From Paracoccus shandongensis (GTDB taxonomy: Bacteria; Pseudomonadota; Alphaproteobacteria; Rhodobacterales; Rhodobacteraceae): a stretch of 64,000 nucleotides of DNA. Shown piece after piece: positions 9,235 to 18,970 of the stretch. Both the position numbers and the translations under genes were made by a program. Every line of letters starts with the position of its first letter. Position 1 is the first letter of the stretch. The stretch covers positions 62,001-126,000 of the forward strand of contig NZ_JAFLRK010000003.1 in NCBI RefSeq assembly GCF_017315735.1. The letters are read 5' to 3'. A model generated the notes under the pieces. The model was given only the letters and a program-made list of their open reading frames with translations, made no database searches and was not told the origin of the DNA.

Positions 9235-11310
9235 ATGGCCAGGATTGGCGTCGATGTGGGCGGGACGAATACCGATCTCGTCCTGGAATGTGCGAAGGGT
9301 GTCTTTTACCACAAGGTTCCGACCACGCTGAAGAACCAGTCGATCGGCGTGGTCCAGGGCGTGCGGGGGATCTGCACCATGGCGGGCATCGACCCGGCCG
9401 AGGTGGAGACCATCGTCCACGGCACCACGACCGCGACCAACATCACCATCGAACACAACGGCGCGGAATGCGGGATGATCACCACGCATGGCTTCCGCGA
9501 CATCCTGCATATCGGGCGGCACAAGCGCCCGTATAACTTCAGCCTGCATTTCGACGTGCCCTGGCAAAGCCAGCCGCTGGTCAAGCGCCGCAACCGCATC
9601 GCCGTGCGCGAACGCATCCTGCCGCCCACCGGGGAAATCGCCGAACCCCTGGACGAACAGGCCGTGCGCGACGCCTGCGCGCTGTTTCGCAAGCGCGGCA
9701 TCGGATCGGTCGTGATCGGCTTCATGTTCAGCTTCCTCAACGACGCCCACGAGGCCCGCGCGAAAGAGATCGTGCTGGAGGAGATCCCCGGCGCCTATGT
9801 CACCATGTCGTCGGAACTGGCCCGCGTGATGCGGGAATACGAACGCTTCTCGACCGCGGCGATGAACTGCTATGTCGGGCCCAAGACCGCCTATTACCTG
9901 CGCGACCTGGATGCCCGCCTGCGCGAGGCGGGCGTCACCTCGAAGCTGCGGATCATGCAGTCGAACGGCGGCGTGTCCACGGTTGACAGCTGCGCCCGCC
10001 GCCCGATCCGCATCCTGATGTCCGGCCCCGCGGGCGGCGTCATCGGCGGCGCGTCCGAAGGCGAGATGGCGGGCACGCCCAACATCATCACCGTCGATAT
10101 CGGCGGCACCTCGGCCGATATTTCCACCATTCCCGGCGGGCAGTTGAAGATCATGAATCAGCGCGACACCTATGTGTCGGGCTATCCGGTGCTGACGCCG
10201 ATGATCGACCTTGTGACCATCGGCGCGGGCGGCGGATCGGTGGCCTTCATCGACGAGGCGGGCGCCTTCAACGTCGGCCCGCGTTCCGCCGGGTCCGAAC
10301 CCGGTCCCGCCTGCTATGGCCGGGGTGGGGAAGAACCCACTGTTACCGACGCGCAGATCGTGCTGGGCCGGCTGGACCCCGACATGGCGCTTGGTGGCGA
10401 CCTGCGGCTGGACGCGGACCTGGCCCGCAAGGCGGTCGAGGAGAAGATCGCCAAGCCCCTGGGCATGTCCGTGAAGGACGCGGCGCTTGGCATCATCAAG
10501 ATCATCAACAACAACATGGCGTTGGCGATCCGGTCGAACTCGGTCGCGCGCGGCATCGACCCGCGTGAATTTTCCATCATGCCCTTTGGCGGCGCGGGCC
10601 CGCTGCATGGCGTGGCCCTGGCCGAGGCGGTCAGCGCGCGCGACGTGATCGTGCCGGTGGCGCCGGGCATCACGGCGGCCGTGGGCCTGCTGAAGACCGA
10701 CCTGCAATACGAACATACCGAGGCCGGGATCCTGATCCTGAACACCGCCACGGATGCCGACATCGCCCGCATCAACGGCCATATCGAACGGCTGTGCCAA
10801 TGCGTCCATGACGAACTGGATGCCGACGGCATCGCCCGCGCGGACCAGTCGCTGAAGATCATCGCGGAATGCCGTTACCAGGGGCAGGGCTTCGAACTGC
10901 GCGCGGATTTCCCCGACGGGCCGCTGACCCAAGGGAACAAGCAGGTCATCATCGACAGCTTCCACGACGCGCATGAACAGGACTACGGCTATGCCTATCG
11001 CAAGGCCGAGGTCGAGCTGATCACGCTGCGGGTCATCGGCTCGGCCAGCGTGCGCCGGATCCAGATCCCCAAGGTCCGGCCCACCGACGGATCGTCCATC
11101 GACCGGGCGCTGATGTTCGTGCGCCCGACCACCTTCGACTGCGGCCGGACGCTGGAAACGCCGCGCTATGACCGCACCAGGCTTTATGCGGGCGACCGCG
11201 TGCCGGGGCCCGCGATCCTGGTCCAGCACAATTCCACCACCCTGGTTCCGCCCGGCTACGTGGCCGAGACACTGGACTTCGGCAACACGCGCATCGGCAA
11301 GGGGGCCTGA
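9235..11310 (+). CDS. hyuA: hydantoinase/oxoprolinase family protein, HyuA subunit
   Basis: 691-residue HyuA-type subunit with the actin-like ATPase fold. It starts MARIGVDVGGTNTDLV (phosphate-binding loop) and has VHGTTTATNI and TVDIGGTSADIS as the second nucleotide loop. In the known enzyme families, A and B subunits together open a hydantoin or 5-oxoproline ring with ATP. With the upstream carbamoylsarcosine amidase the best reading is an N-methylhydantoinase producing N-carbamoylsarcosine. GGAGAGG precedes the ATG. The hyuB ATG starts two bases after this stop codon region. Confidence 0.88.
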   Translation: MARIGVDVGGTNTDLVLECAKGVFYHKVPTTLKNQSIGVVQGVRGICTMAGIDPAEVETIVHGTTTATNITIEHNGAECGMITTHGFRDILHIGRHKRPYNFSLHFDVPWQSQPLVKRRNRIAVRERILPPTGEIAEPLDEQAVRDACALFRKRGIGSVVIGFMFSFLNDAHEARAKEIVLEEIPGAYVTMSSELARVMREYERFSTAAMNCYVGPKTAYYLRDLDARLREAGVTSKLRIMQSNGGVSTVDSCARRPIRILMSGPAGGVIGGASEGEMAGTPNIITVDIGGTSADISTIPGGQLKIMNQRDTYVSGYPVLTPMIDLVTIGAGGGSVAFIDEAGAFNVGPRSAGSEPGPACYGRGGEEPTVTDAQIVLGRLDPDMALGGDLRLDADLARKAVEEKIAKPLGMSVKDAALGIIKIINNNMALAIRSNSVARGIDPREFSIMPFGGAGPLHGVALAEAVSARDVIVPVAPGITAAVGLLKTDLQYEHTEAGILILNTATDADIARINGHIERLCQCVHDELDADGIARADQSLKIIAECRYQGQGFELRADFPDGPLTQGNKQVIIDSFHDAHEQDYGYAYRKAEVELITLRVIGSASVRRIQIPKVRPTDGSSIDRALMFVRPTTFDCGRTLETPRYDRTRLYAGDRVPGPAILVQHNSTTLVPPGYVAETLDFGNTRIGKGA

Positions 11311-11311
11311 C

Positions 11312-13093
11312 ATGAACCAGATGACCAAGATCACCGAGGTCGATCCGATCACGCTGCAAGTGATCCGCGGCGCCTTCGAGACCATCGCCGAGGAGATGGG
11401 GCATGTCCTTTACCGGATGTCATTCTCCTCGATCATCCGGGAAAGCCAGGATCTGGGCGCGGGGCTGTTCGACACGAACTTCAACACGCTGTGCGAATCC
11501 GAATCGACGCCGATGCATATCGGATCCATCCCCGGATACCTGCGCGGCATTGCCGAGACGCTGGAGGATGGCGAATGGTATGAAGGCGACGCGGTGGTCC
11601 ACAACCATCCCTATCACGGATCCTCGCATACGCCGGATCTGGCCATCGTCGTGCCGGTCTTCTTCCACGGGCGGCTGGTGGGCTTTGCCGGGAACACCGC
11701 GCATCATGTCGATATCGGCGCGGCCACGCCGGGCCTGATCATCGACGTGCCCGATGTCTATGCCGAGGGGATGCTGTTCGCGGGCACCAAGCTTTACCGC
11801 AAGGGCGAACCCAACAACGCCATGTGGAACTATATCCGCCGCAATTCCCGCGCGGCGGGGCAGTTGGTGATGGATATCGAGGCGCAGATCGCATCGGCCC
11901 GCCTGGGCGCGCGCCGCTTTGTCGAACTGCTGGAAAAATACGGCGAGGATATCGTCTTCGGCGCGGCCAACCAGTTGATGGATTACGCCGAGCGCATGAC
12001 CCGGCAGCGGATCAGCGAAATCCCCGACGGCGATTACACCGCCGAGGGCTGGCTGGACGACGACGGCCGCAACCGCGACCAGCGGCTGAAGGTCAAGGTG
12101 ACGGTCCGCGTGCGCGGCGACGAGGTCGAGGTGGACCTGACCGGGTCCGCCGACCAGACCCCCACCGCTTATAACGTGCCCTTCGAGGGGTCCACCAAGG
12201 TCGCGGCGTATGCGGGTTTCCGCAAGCTGCTGCTGGACGCCGCAACATCGGACACGCGGGTGCCGTCGAACGAAGGGTCGTTCCGCCCCATCAAGGTCAC
12301 GGCGCCGCTGGGGTCGATCTTCAACCCCCGCGCGCCTGCCTCGGCCGAGGCGCGGTTCACCCAGTGCAACCGCATGATCGACCTGATCATCCGCGCCCTG
12401 GCCCCGGTGATGCCGGAACAGGTGATCGCGGGATCGTCGGCATCCATCAGCTTCGCGGCCTATTCGGGGGTGCGCCCGTCGGGCGACTACTGGGTGTTCC
12501 TGGAGGTGAACGAGGGCGCCTATGGCGGGCGGCCGCGCAGCGACGGGCCCGACAGCATCGACAACCTGATGGCCAACACCCGCAACAACCCGCTGGAAGA
12601 CCTGGCGATGCATATCCCCATGATCTGCGACCGCTATGAATTGCGCGACGACGCGCCTCCGGGCGCGGGGGAATTCCGGGGCGGCATCGGGGTGGTGAAG
12701 GCCCAGCGGGTGCTGACGCCCGCCTTCATCACCCACGAATCCGAACGCCACACCGACGCGCCCTGGGGCATCTTCGGCGGCCAGGATGGCGCGGTCGGGC
12801 GCTGCACGATCAGCAACCCGAACAGGCCGGGCGAGGAGATCGAGATGCATTCCAAGTTCTCGGGCCTCGCGGTCGGGGCGGACGACGTGATGACCTATTA
12901 CAGCCCGAACGGCGGCGGTTACGGCAACCCGCTTAACCGCGCGCCCCGCAAGGTGCTGGAGGATGTCCTGGACGGGTTCTGTTCCGTCGAACGCGCCCGA
13001 GAGGTTTACGGCGTCGCCATCGACCTTGAAAGTGAGACGGTGGACATGGCGGTCACGGAAAAGCTGCGCTTCGCGATGCGGCGCCACGACTGA
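11312..13093 (+). CDS. hyuB: hydantoinase B/oxoprolinase family protein, HyuB subunit
   Basis: 593-residue partner of HyuA. The N-terminal DPITLQVIRGAFETIAEEMG and YRMSFSSIIRESQDLGAGLFD blocks are typical HyuB sequence, as are NHPYHGSSHTPDL and, near the C terminus, YYSPNGGGYGNPL. The start follows the hyuA stop by one base, so the subunits are coupled and probably made in equal amounts. Together they would catalyse ATP-dependent ring opening in the cytoplasm. 5-Oxoprolinase or acetone-carboxylase-like activities remain possible for the wider family. Confidence 0.88.
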   Translation: MNQMTKITEVDPITLQVIRGAFETIAEEMGHVLYRMSFSSIIRESQDLGAGLFDTNFNTLCESESTPMHIGSIPGYLRGIAETLEDGEWYEGDAVVHNHPYHGSSHTPDLAIVVPVFFHGRLVGFAGNTAHHVDIGAATPGLIIDVPDVYAEGMLFAGTKLYRKGEPNNAMWNYIRRNSRAAGQLVMDIEAQIASARLGARRFVELLEKYGEDIVFGAANQLMDYAERMTRQRISEIPDGDYTAEGWLDDDGRNRDQRLKVKVTVRVRGDEVEVDLTGSADQTPTAYNVPFEGSTKVAAYAGFRKLLLDAATSDTRVPSNEGSFRPIKVTAPLGSIFNPRAPASAEARFTQCNRMIDLIIRALAPVMPEQVIAGSSASISFAAYSGVRPSGDYWVFLEVNEGAYGGRPRSDGPDSIDNLMANTRNNPLEDLAMHIPMICDRYELRDDAPPGAGEFRGGIGVVKAQRVLTPAFITHESERHTDAPWGIFGGQDGAVGRCTISNPNRPGEEIEMHSKFSGLAVGADDVMTYYSPNGGGYGNPLNRAPRKVLEDVLDGFCSVERAREVYGVAIDLESETVDMAVTEKLRFAMRRHD

Positions 13094-13102
13094 ACCGGAC
13101 GG

Positions 13103-13128
13103 GGGCCGCATCGCGCGGCCCTTTCCTT
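13103..13128 (+). terminator. intrinsic terminator or attenuator
   Basis: GGGCCGC pairs with GCGGCCC around a five-base loop and is followed by TTTCCTTT. It sits between hyuB and the NCS1 permease gene and may give partial read-through so that the permease is made at a lower level. Confidence 0.6.
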
Positions 13129-13202
13129 TCCGACAAGAACGGCCGCGCGGGGTGATCCACCGCGCGACGGCCGCAGGTCACCAACGCACAGGGATAAGCA
13201 TC

Positions 13203-14702
13203 ATGACAATGACACAAGACGGCGGCCTGTCCGCCGGACGGGACCGCACCAGCCTGATCGAGGAAAGCATCCTGCCCACCCGGGCCAGCCAGCGGCCCAT
13301 CGGCACGCTGGGCTATGCCTGGATCTGGGTGGGTATCGCGGTTATCATCGCCACCTATTCGCTGGGGGCCACGGGCATCCAGGGCGGCTTCGACCTGGCC
13401 ACGGTCGCGCTGACGATCGGGCTTGCCAACTTGGCCATCGGCGCGCTGATGCTGGCCACCGCCGATATCGGCACCGAACACGGGCTGTCCTTCGCGGTCT
13501 ATCTGCGCGCGCCTTTCGGCATCCACGGCACGCACCTGCCCGCCGTCTCGCGGGGCATCGTGGCGGCGATGTGGTTCGGCATCCAGACCTATCTGGGCGC
13601 GCTTGCGCTGAACGGGATCGGCGAATATACCTTCGGCTTTTCCAACTGGTTCCTGTGGTATGCAATCTTCGCAGCCGTGCAGGTCGCCAATACCATGCTG
13701 GGCATCAAGTCGGTGGAACGGCTGGCCTCGCTGGCCGCGCCCGCGATCATCGCGATTTCCGTCTGGATGTATTTCACGCTGGAAGGCCTCGCGGAAACCA
13801 GGGGCCTCAACATCTGGACCTTCCGCGCCGAAGGCCAGGCATCCCTGATCGTGCTGTTCATCGCCAACATGAGCTTCTGGTCCACCATGGCGATCGACAT
13901 CCCGAACCTGACGCGGTTTGTCAAAACCCGCACCGGCACCCGCAGCTTCGTCCGGCGCAACAAGGCGATCTTCCTGGCGCAACTGGTGGCCCTGCCCCTG
14001 ACGCAGGCGATGATCGCGGGCATCGGCGCGGTGTCCTTCATCGCCACCGGCAACTGGAACCCGGTCGAGGTGATCCAGGGCGACGCCCAGGGGGTCGCGC
14101 TGCTGGTGCTGCTGATCCTGGTGGTGCTGGCGCAATGGTCCACCAACAACTCGGCCAACCTGATCCCGGCCGCGCTGACCTTCATCAACCTGGCGCCGCG
14201 CGTCATCAACTATCGCATGGCGGTGGTGATCGCGGGCGTGGTGGGCACGCTGTGCTTTCCCTGGCAGATCCTGGACAACCTGTTCGTCTTCCTGGGCTAT
14301 TACGGGGCCTTCCTGTCGGCCATCGGCGGCATCATGGTGGCGGATTATTATGTGATCCGCCGCCGCCGGCTGAACGTGCCTGCGCTTTACGACCCCGAGG
14401 GCCAGTACCGCTACACAGGCGGCTTCAACCCGGCGGGGCTGATCGCCTGGCTGCTGGCAGGCGCCGTCGCGGCCTGGTGGTCGGCCTTTGCCTTCGTGAT
14501 CGGCTTTCCCCTGGGTTTTCTTGTCTATCTGGCGCTGATGAAGGTGCTGGTGCTGCCGCGCCATGCCCAGATGGAACTGCAGGGCGCCGCCGACGACTAT
14601 CTGGCCGCCTCGGTGGGCATGGACTGGGTGCATCTGGGCGGCGGGCGCTTTGCCCGGACCCGATGCGGAGCGGGCAGCCCAGCCGATCGAGAGGACCTGT
14701 AG
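13203..14702 (+). CDS. NCS1-family nucleobase/hydantoin-type permease
   Basis: 499-residue inner-membrane permease of the nucleobase:cation symporter-1 family, with about 12 hydrophobic segments. Family features are the N-terminal PIGTLGYAWIWVGIAVIIATYSLGA region, SFWSTMAIDIPNLTRFVKTR around the sodium/substrate site, and QWSTNNSANLIPAALTFINL. AGGG lies nine bases before the ATG. Members import cytosine, allantoin, uracil or hydantoins; here the hyuAB neighbours favour a hydantoin or N-methylhydantoin. A terminator follows, closing the operon. Confidence 0.87.
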   Translation: MTMTQDGGLSAGRDRTSLIEESILPTRASQRPIGTLGYAWIWVGIAVIIATYSLGATGIQGGFDLATVALTIGLANLAIGALMLATADIGTEHGLSFAVYLRAPFGIHGTHLPAVSRGIVAAMWFGIQTYLGALALNGIGEYTFGFSNWFLWYAIFAAVQVANTMLGIKSVERLASLAAPAIIAISVWMYFTLEGLAETRGLNIWTFRAEGQASLIVLFIANMSFWSTMAIDIPNLTRFVKTRTGTRSFVRRNKAIFLAQLVALPLTQAMIAGIGAVSFIATGNWNPVEVIQGDAQGVALLVLLILVVLAQWSTNNSANLIPAALTFINLAPRVINYRMAVVIAGVVGTLCFPWQILDNLFVFLGYYGAFLSAIGGIMVADYYVIRRRRLNVPALYDPEGQYRYTGGFNPAGLIAWLLAGAVAAWWSAFAFVIGFPLGFLVYLALMKVLVLPRHAQMELQGAADDYLAASVGMDWVHLGGGRFARTRCGAGSPADREDL

Positions 14703-14713
14703 GCAACGAAAAA

Positions 14714-14735
14714 GCCGGGAACGCGGGTTCCCGGC
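14714..14735 (+). terminator. intrinsic terminator after the hydantoin operon
   Basis: GCCGGGAAC pairs perfectly with GTTCCCGGC around a four-base loop, with an A-rich tract on the 5' side and TCT after it. It lies 12 bp behind the NCS1 permease stop. Confidence 0.7.
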
Positions 14736-15152
14736 TCTCGGTCATGGGGGCCGGAAATCAAGGATGGACCTGCCGAAGCGTGCGCCGGATCCGGGCTGAC
14801 GGCCCGGGCGGCCTTCGGGACCGGAGCGGCGGCTTCCTGCCCCATCGAGCGCCGATACAGGTTTCGCGCCGCGTGCCTGGATGGTTCTTGCGACGGCACT
14901 TGACGCAGATCAACGTCGCGGCGGCGGCATTCTGGTCTTGATGCCGAATGGATCACCGCTGTGGAGCGCCGGCATGTTCGGGATCGCCCTGTCACCCGCC
15001 AAAGCCGACAAGCCGGCAAGCCGGCCCCGGCGGCAGGACACGGTCCAGCCCATCCGAGCAGTCATGCGCATCGTCCCCCACTTGGGCGCCACCCCACCCA
15101 GGCCTGTCGGCGCATCCCATCAGCCCGCCACCAGCGATCGGGTCGCCCCGCG
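14736..15152. other. intergenic stretch without recognised genes
   Basis: About 420 bp between the permease terminator and the exporter operon. Open frames here read as shadow protein with no family motif. It probably contains the promoter of the exporter operon; no clear -35/-10 pair was recognised. Confidence 0.5.
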
Positions 15153-16223
15153 ATGAAGACGGACCGGCGCCTCTGGATCATCATCGGCGTGCTGGCGCTG
15201 CTGGCGGTCGGCGGATACGTCGCCTGGCGGCAATCCCGTGACGGCGCCTTGCCGGACGGCTTCGCCAGCGGCAATGGCCGCATCGAGGCGGTCGAGATCG
15301 ACGTGTCCGCAAAGTCGCCCGGGCGCATCCGAGAGATCCTCGTGGACGAGGGCGATTTCGTGAAGACGGGCGACGTGCTGGCCCGCATGGACACGGCCCA
15401 GCTTGAAGCGCAGCGCCGGCAGGCCGAGGCGCAGCTTCGGCGCGCCGGGATCGGCGTCGATACCGCCAGGCTGCTGATCGTCCAGCGGCAAGCCGAGCGG
15501 ACCCAGGCGGCCGCCGTTGTCGCGCAGCGCGAGGCCGAGCGCGATGCCGCCGAGCAGACCCTGCAACGCTCGGAACGGCTGGCGACCAGCAACACGGTGT
15601 CCCGGCAGATCCTCGACAACGACCGCGCCGCCGAACGCAGCGCCGTGGCCGCCGTCGCGGCGGCCGAGGCCCAGCTTGCCGCCAGCGAGGCGGCCATCAA
15701 CGCGGCCCGCGCGCAGGTGGTGGATGCGCAGGCGGCGGTCGAATCCGCGCAGGCGGCCATCGAGAGCATCGCCGCCGAAATCGACGACGCGACGCTGCGA
15801 TCGCCCCGGGACGGACGGGTGCAATACCGGGTGGCCGAGCCGGGCGAGGTGCTGGGCAGCGGCGGCCGGGTGCTGAGCCTTGTCGATCTGGGCGATGTCT
15901 ACATGACGTTCTTCCTGCCCACGGCGCAGGCCGGACGCGTGGCGATCGGCACGGAGGTCCGGCTCGTCCTGGACGCCGCCCCGCAATACGTCATCCCGGC
16001 AAGGGCGACCTTCGTGGCCGATGTGGCGCAGTTCACGCCCAAGACGGTCGAGACCGAAGAGGAACGCCAGAAGCTGATGTTCCGCATCAAGGCCCGGATC
16101 CCGCCCGAACTGCTGCGGAAATACATCCAGCAGGTCAAGACCGGCCTGCCCGGCGTCGCCCATGTCCGCCTTGACCCCGATGCCGAATGGCCCGCCGCCC
16201 TGCAGGGGACGCTGCTTCAATGA
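15153..16223 (+). CDS. HlyD-family membrane fusion protein (YhiI-like)
   Basis: 356-residue periplasmic adaptor. One N-terminal membrane anchor (residues about 7-23) is followed by a lipoyl half-motif ([18 protein letters not shown]), a long alanine/glutamine-rich coiled-coil hairpin (about 75-210), the second lipoyl half ([13 protein letters not shown]) and a beta-barrel domain. Length and gene order match E. coli YhiI, which precedes RbbA and YhhJ. Its stop overlaps the start of the ABC gene. It would link the inner-membrane ABC-2 exporter to the periplasm or an outer-membrane channel. No TolC-type gene is adjacent. Confidence 0.88.
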   Translation: MKTDRRLWIIIGVLALLAVGGYVAWRQSRDGALPDGFASGNGRIEAVEIDVSAKSPGRIREILVDEGDFVKTGDVLARMDTAQLEAQRRQAEAQLRRAGIGVDTARLLIVQRQAERTQAAAVVAQREAERDAAEQTLQRSERLATSNTVSRQILDNDRAAERSAVAAVAAAEAQLAASEAAINAARAQVVDAQAAVESAQAAIESIAAEIDDATLRSPRDGRVQYRVAEPGEVLGSGGRVLSLVDLGDVYMTFFLPTAQAGRVAIGTEVRLVLDAAPQYVIPARATFVADVAQFTPKTVETEEERQKLMFRIKARIPPELLRKYIQQVKTGLPGVAHVRLDPDAEWPAALQGTLLQ

Positions 16224-18970
16224 ACGCCGGTGCCGCCGCTGCGCATCCGGTGGCCCGGCTGGACAGCGTCAGCCTTTCCCATGGAAAGACGCGCGCGCTG
16301 GACGCGGTGACGCTTGATATTCCGTCGGGCTGCATGGTCGGGCTGATCGGCCCGGACGGCGTCGGCAAGTCCAGCCTGCTGTCGCTGATCGCCGGCAGCC
16401 GCAGGATCCAGACCGGCCGGGTCGAGGTCCTGGGCGGCGACATGGCCGACCCCGCGCATCGGCGCGGCGCCTATCCGCGCATCGCCTACATGCCCCAGGG
16501 CCTTGGGCGCAACCTTTATCCGACGCTGTCGGTTTTCGACAACGTGGACTTCTTCGGCCGCCTGTTCGGGCAGGGGAAAGGCGAACGCGAACAGCGCATC
16601 CGGGGGCTTCTGGACGCCACCGGCTTGGCCCCCTTCGCCGGGCGGCCCGCTGCCAAGCTGTCGGGGGGCATGAAGCAGAAGCTGGGGCTTTGCTGTGCGC
16701 TGATCCATGATCCCGACCTGCTGATCCTCGACGAGCCGACCACCGGCATCGATCCGCTTGCGCGCAGGCAATTCTGGCAGCTGATCGAGCGCATCCGCGA
16801 AAGCCGCGACGGCATGAGCGTCGTCGTCGCCACCGCCTATATGGAGGAGGCTGCCCGCTTCGACCGGCTTGTCGCCATGGACGGCGGGCAGGTGCTGGCC
16901 TGCGGCACCGCGGCCGAGCTTCTGGAGCGCACCGGGACCACCGACCTGGACGCGGCCTTCATCGCCCTGCTGCCGGCGGCACGGCGCGAGGGCTACCGCA
17001 AGGTCGTCATCCCGCCCCGGCCTGCGGACACCGGGGGCGAGGCGGCGATCGAGGCCGATCACCTGACCCGGCGGTTCGGCGACTTCACGGCGGTGGACGA
17101 TGTCAGCTTCCGCATCGCTCGCGGCGAGATCTTCGGCTTCATCGGATCGAACGGCTGCGGCAAGACGACCACCATGAAGATGCTGACCGGCCTTCTGGAC
17201 GCAAGCGAGGGCCGCGCCCTGCTGTTCGGCCGCGAGGTCGATCCGCAGGACGTCGGGGTCAGGCGCCGCGTCGGCTATATGTCGCAGGGATTTTCGCTTT
17301 ATTCCGAGCTGACCGTCCGCCAGAATCTGCAGCTTCACGCCCGCCTGTTCGGCCTGGCCCCCGGCCGCATCGCCGCGCGGGTGGACGAGGTCGCCGCGCA
17401 GTTCGGCCTGACGGGGATCATGGACGCGCTGCCGGATGCGTTGCCGCTGGGCAACCGCCAGCGCCTGTCGCTGGCCGTCGCCATGATCCACGCGCCCAAT
17501 GTGCTGATCCTTGACGAGCCGACCTCGGGCGTCGATCCCATCGCGCGCGACGGGTTCTGGACCATCCTCGTCGATCTGTCGCGGCGCCTGAACGTGACCG
17601 TCTTCGTCTCGACCCATTTCATGAACGAGGCCGAACGCTGCGACCGGATCGCGCTGATGCACGCAGGCAGGGTCCTGGTCTGCGACACGCCCGCGGCCAT
17701 CGTGGCCAGCCGGGGCGCGCCGACGCTGGAGGCGGCCTTTGTCGGTCATCTGGAGGATGCGGCAAACGACGGGCCGGTCGCGGAGATGGCGCCCGAACCG
17801 CTCGGCGCAGGCCCCGGCCCCGCCACGGGCGGCAGCCGCCGCTTCTTCGATATCCGCCGCCTTTACGCCTATACGCGGCGCGAGGCGCTTGAACTGCTGC
17901 GCGATCCGATCCGCGCGACCCTCGCCACGGTGGGCAGCCTGATCCTGATGTTCGTGGTGGGCTACGGCATCAACATGGATGTCGAGAACCTCACCTTCGC
18001 GGTTCTCGACCATGACGACACCACCATCAGCCGCGACTATGCGCTGCAACTGTCCGGCTCGCGCTTCTTCACCGAAAAGCCGCCCCTTGCCGGATATGCC
18101 GACATGGACCGGCGCATGGAAAGCGGCGAGATCGCGCTGGCGCTGGAAATCCCGCCGGGCTTCGCGCGCGACCTGTCGCGGGGCCGCGAAACCGCCGTCG
18201 GCGCCTGGATCGATGGCGCGATGCCGTCGCGGGCCGAAACGGTGCGCGGCTATGTCGAGGGGATGCACGCCACCTGGCTTGCGCAGAAGGCGCGCGAGCG
18301 TTACGGCGCGGGCGCCACGCAGGGCGATTTCCGGCTGGAGGTCCGCTATCGCTACAACCCCGATGTGCGCAGCCTGGACGCGATGGCGCCGGCGGTGATC
18401 CCGATGCTGCTGCTGATGATCCCGTCGATGCTGGCCGTCCTCAGCGTCGTGCGCGAAAAGGAACTGGGCTCGATCGTCAACTTCTACGTCACGCCGGTGA
18501 CAAGGCTGGAATTCCTGCTGGGCAAGCAGCTTCCCTATGTCGGGATCGCGATGGTGAACTTCCTGCTGCTGACGGGTTTCGCGGTGTCCGTGTTCCGCGT
18601 GCCGCTGACCGGCAGCCTGGCGACGCTGACGGCGGCGGCCTTCCTTTACGTCACGGTCGCCACGGCCATGGGGCTGTTTCTGTCCACCTTCATGCGCAGC
18701 CAGATCGCGGCGATCTTCGGCACCGTGATGCTGACCATGATCCCGGCCGCGCAGTATTCGGGCATGATCGACCCGGTGTCGTCGTTGCAGGGCGTCGGCG
18801 TCTTCATCGGGCGGATCTATCCGGCGACCCATTTCATGACCATTTCGCGCGGGGTCTTTTCCAAGGGGCTCGGCTTCGACGACCTGTCGAGGGCCTTCCT
18901 GCCGCTGCTGGCGGCGATCCCCGTCCTGCTCGGGCTTGGCGCCGCCTTCCTTCGCAAGCAGGACCGCTGA
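16220..18970 (+). CDS. rbbA: RbbA-type ABC transporter, two ATPase domains fused to an ABC-2 permease
   Basis: 916-residue fusion matching the architecture and size of E. coli RbbA. ATPase domain 1 (about residues 10-240) has [18 protein letters not shown] and [13 protein letters not shown]. Domain 2 (about 280-505) has GSNGCGKTT, the divergent signature [10 protein letters not shown] and [12 protein letters not shown]. An ABC-2 permease domain with a first helix near 575 and five more after about 735 follows. In E. coli the N-terminal part was described as a ribosome-associated ATPase; whether that applies here is unknown. The ATG overlaps the HlyD stop and the stop overlaps the next gene. 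Confidence 0.9.
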   Translation: MNAGAAAAHPVARLDSVSLSHGKTRALDAVTLDIPSGCMVGLIGPDGVGKSSLLSLIAGSRRIQTGRVEVLGGDMADPAHRRGAYPRIAYMPQGLGRNLYPTLSVFDNVDFFGRLFGQGKGEREQRIRGLLDATGLAPFAGRPAAKLSGGMKQKLGLCCALIHDPDLLILDEPTTGIDPLARRQFWQLIERIRESRDGMSVVVATAYMEEAARFDRLVAMDGGQVLACGTAAELLERTGTTDLDAAFIALLPAARREGYRKVVIPPRPADTGGEAAIEADHLTRRFGDFTAVDDVSFRIARGEIFGFIGSNGCGKTTTMKMLTGLLDASEGRALLFGREVDPQDVGVRRRVGYMSQGFSLYSELTVRQNLQLHARLFGLAPGRIAARVDEVAAQFGLTGIMDALPDALPLGNRQRLSLAVAMIHAPNVLILDEPTSGVDPIARDGFWTILVDLSRRLNVTVFVSTHFMNEAERCDRIALMHAGRVLVCDTPAAIVASRGAPTLEAAFVGHLEDAANDGPVAEMAPEPLGAGPGPATGGSRRFFDIRRLYAYTRREALELLRDPIRATLATVGSLILMFVVGYGINMDVENLTFAVLDHDDTTISRDYALQLSGSRFFTEKPPLAGYADMDRRMESGEIALALEIPPGFARDLSRGRETAVGAWIDGAMPSRAETVRGYVEGMHATWLAQKARERYGAGATQGDFRLEVRYRYNPDVRSLDAMAPAVIPMLLLMIPSMLAVLSVVREKELGSIVNFYVTPVTRLEFLLGKQLPYVGIAMVNFLLLTGFAVSVFRVPLTGSLATLTAAAFLYVTVATAMGLFLSTFMRSQIAAIFGTVMLTMIPAAQYSGMIDPVSSLQGVGVFIGRIYPATHFMTISRGVFSKGLGFDDLSRAFLPLLAAIPVLLGLGAAFLRKQDR

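Noticed and set aside
9037..11385. 782-codon open frame on the minus strand
   Set aside because: It lies opposite hyuA, reads as Arg/Gly/His-rich sequence without motifs, and is a GC-rich shadow frame.
16217..18832. 871-codon open frame on the minus strand
   Set aside because: Shadow of the rbbA gene; no domain pattern and atypical composition.
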